From: Candidatus Treponema excrementipullorum | Lineage (GTDB): Bacteria; Spirochaetota; Spirochaetia; Treponematales; Treponemataceae | Direction: 5' to 3' | NCBI GenBank assembly: GCA_018883625.1 | Contig: JAHLFV010000147.1 | Span: 1-5,079 of the forward strand | DNA length: 5,079 nucleotides | Shown here: positions 5,034 through 5,079 of the stretch, piece by piece | Layout of the letters: each line of letters opens with the position of its first letter | Numbering within the stretch: the first letter of the stretch is position 1 | The notes under the pieces: generated by a model | The model's database searches: none | Seen by the model: the letters and a program-made list of their open reading frames with translations, nothing else | Told to the model about the DNA's origin: nothing | Made by a program: the position numbers and the translations under genes

Positions 5034-5079
5034 ATGGATACATTAATCAGAGATAATAAAAATTTTGGTTCAGTTGGAG
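5034..5079 (+). CDS. Start of a third operon gene (5' end only, 15 codons)
   Basis: An ATG 3 nt after the stop of the 224-aa gene opens a frame that reads MDTLIRDNKNFGSVG and runs off the window. The tight spacing suggests translational coupling within one operon. Upstream AGGATAGGA (5013-5021) and TAGGAT (5028-5033) offer only weak ribosome sites. The opening faintly recalls the N-termini of large helicases with a phospholipase-D-like nuclease domain, but fifteen residues cannot support an assignment. Confidence 0.5.
   Translation, partial: MDTLIRDNKNFGSVG

Larger units (their letters stand above)
1775..5079 (+). mobile_element. Putative integrative element inserted in hsdR (left part; right end outside window)
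   Basis: Hallmarks seen are a complete tyrosine recombinase and an excisionase-like gene starting about 200 bp after hsdR homology stops, a sharp change from balanced to AT-rich DNA at the same point, and a following operon unrelated to type I restriction. The left junction is placed at roughly 1765-1790, because the hsdR reading frame is family-like up to about codon DGKTR and then ends two codons later. No second copy of the junction sequence is in the window, so neither the att core nor the length of the element can be fixed. Alternatives are an old deletion of the hsdR tail next to an unrelated element, or rearrangement without int-mediated insertion. Confidence 0.6.

Overview
The window looks like an accessory (defence/mobile) region of a bacterial genome. 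It holds the 3' part of a type I restriction endonuclease gene that is cut short, and directly behind it a segment of different character: a tyrosine recombinase, an excisionase-like gene, a non-coding stretch rich in repeats and palindromes, and the start of a second operon with a small XRE regulator. From memory, the recombinase N-terminus resembles integrases of Treponema and related spirochaetes. That is only a tentative pointer to the host, since no rRNA or core gene is present.

Layout: (1) about 1-1775, hsdR of the EcoEI-like family, open at the left edge. Nuclease and helicase motifs are intact, but the frame stops at 1781, roughly 180-200 codons before the usual family end. (2) About 1775-1991, a short intergenic stretch with a perfect 9-bp inverted repeat, a pair of 9-bp direct repeats and a good promoter. 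(3) 1992-3710, int and an xis-like gene, joined by an unusual 87-bp gap holding a possible 17-codon ORF, a hairpin and a duplicated translation-start region. (4) 3711-4094, 384 bp without a convincing gene: a strong terminator, two copies of a GC-rich 14-bp palindrome, several TTGT/ACAA dyads, and promoters for the next operon. (5) 4095-5079, an operon on the + strand: a 78-aa XRE regulator that is probably leaderless, a 224-aa protein of unknown function, and the first 15 codons of a third gene that runs off the window.

Interpretation: base composition drops sharply from a balanced, C/G-ending codon style in hsdR to very AT-rich DNA at the point where hsdR homology ends. The simplest reading is that an integrative element carrying int and xis has inserted into hsdR and removed its C-terminal assembly domain. 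This would leave the locus unable to restrict, while partner methylase genes outside the window could stay active. The element's cargo seems to begin at 4095, and its XRE-led operon is the best candidate here for an undescribed, regulated accessory (possibly defence) system. The right end of the element and the rest of hsdR are not in the window, so the insertion is an inference.
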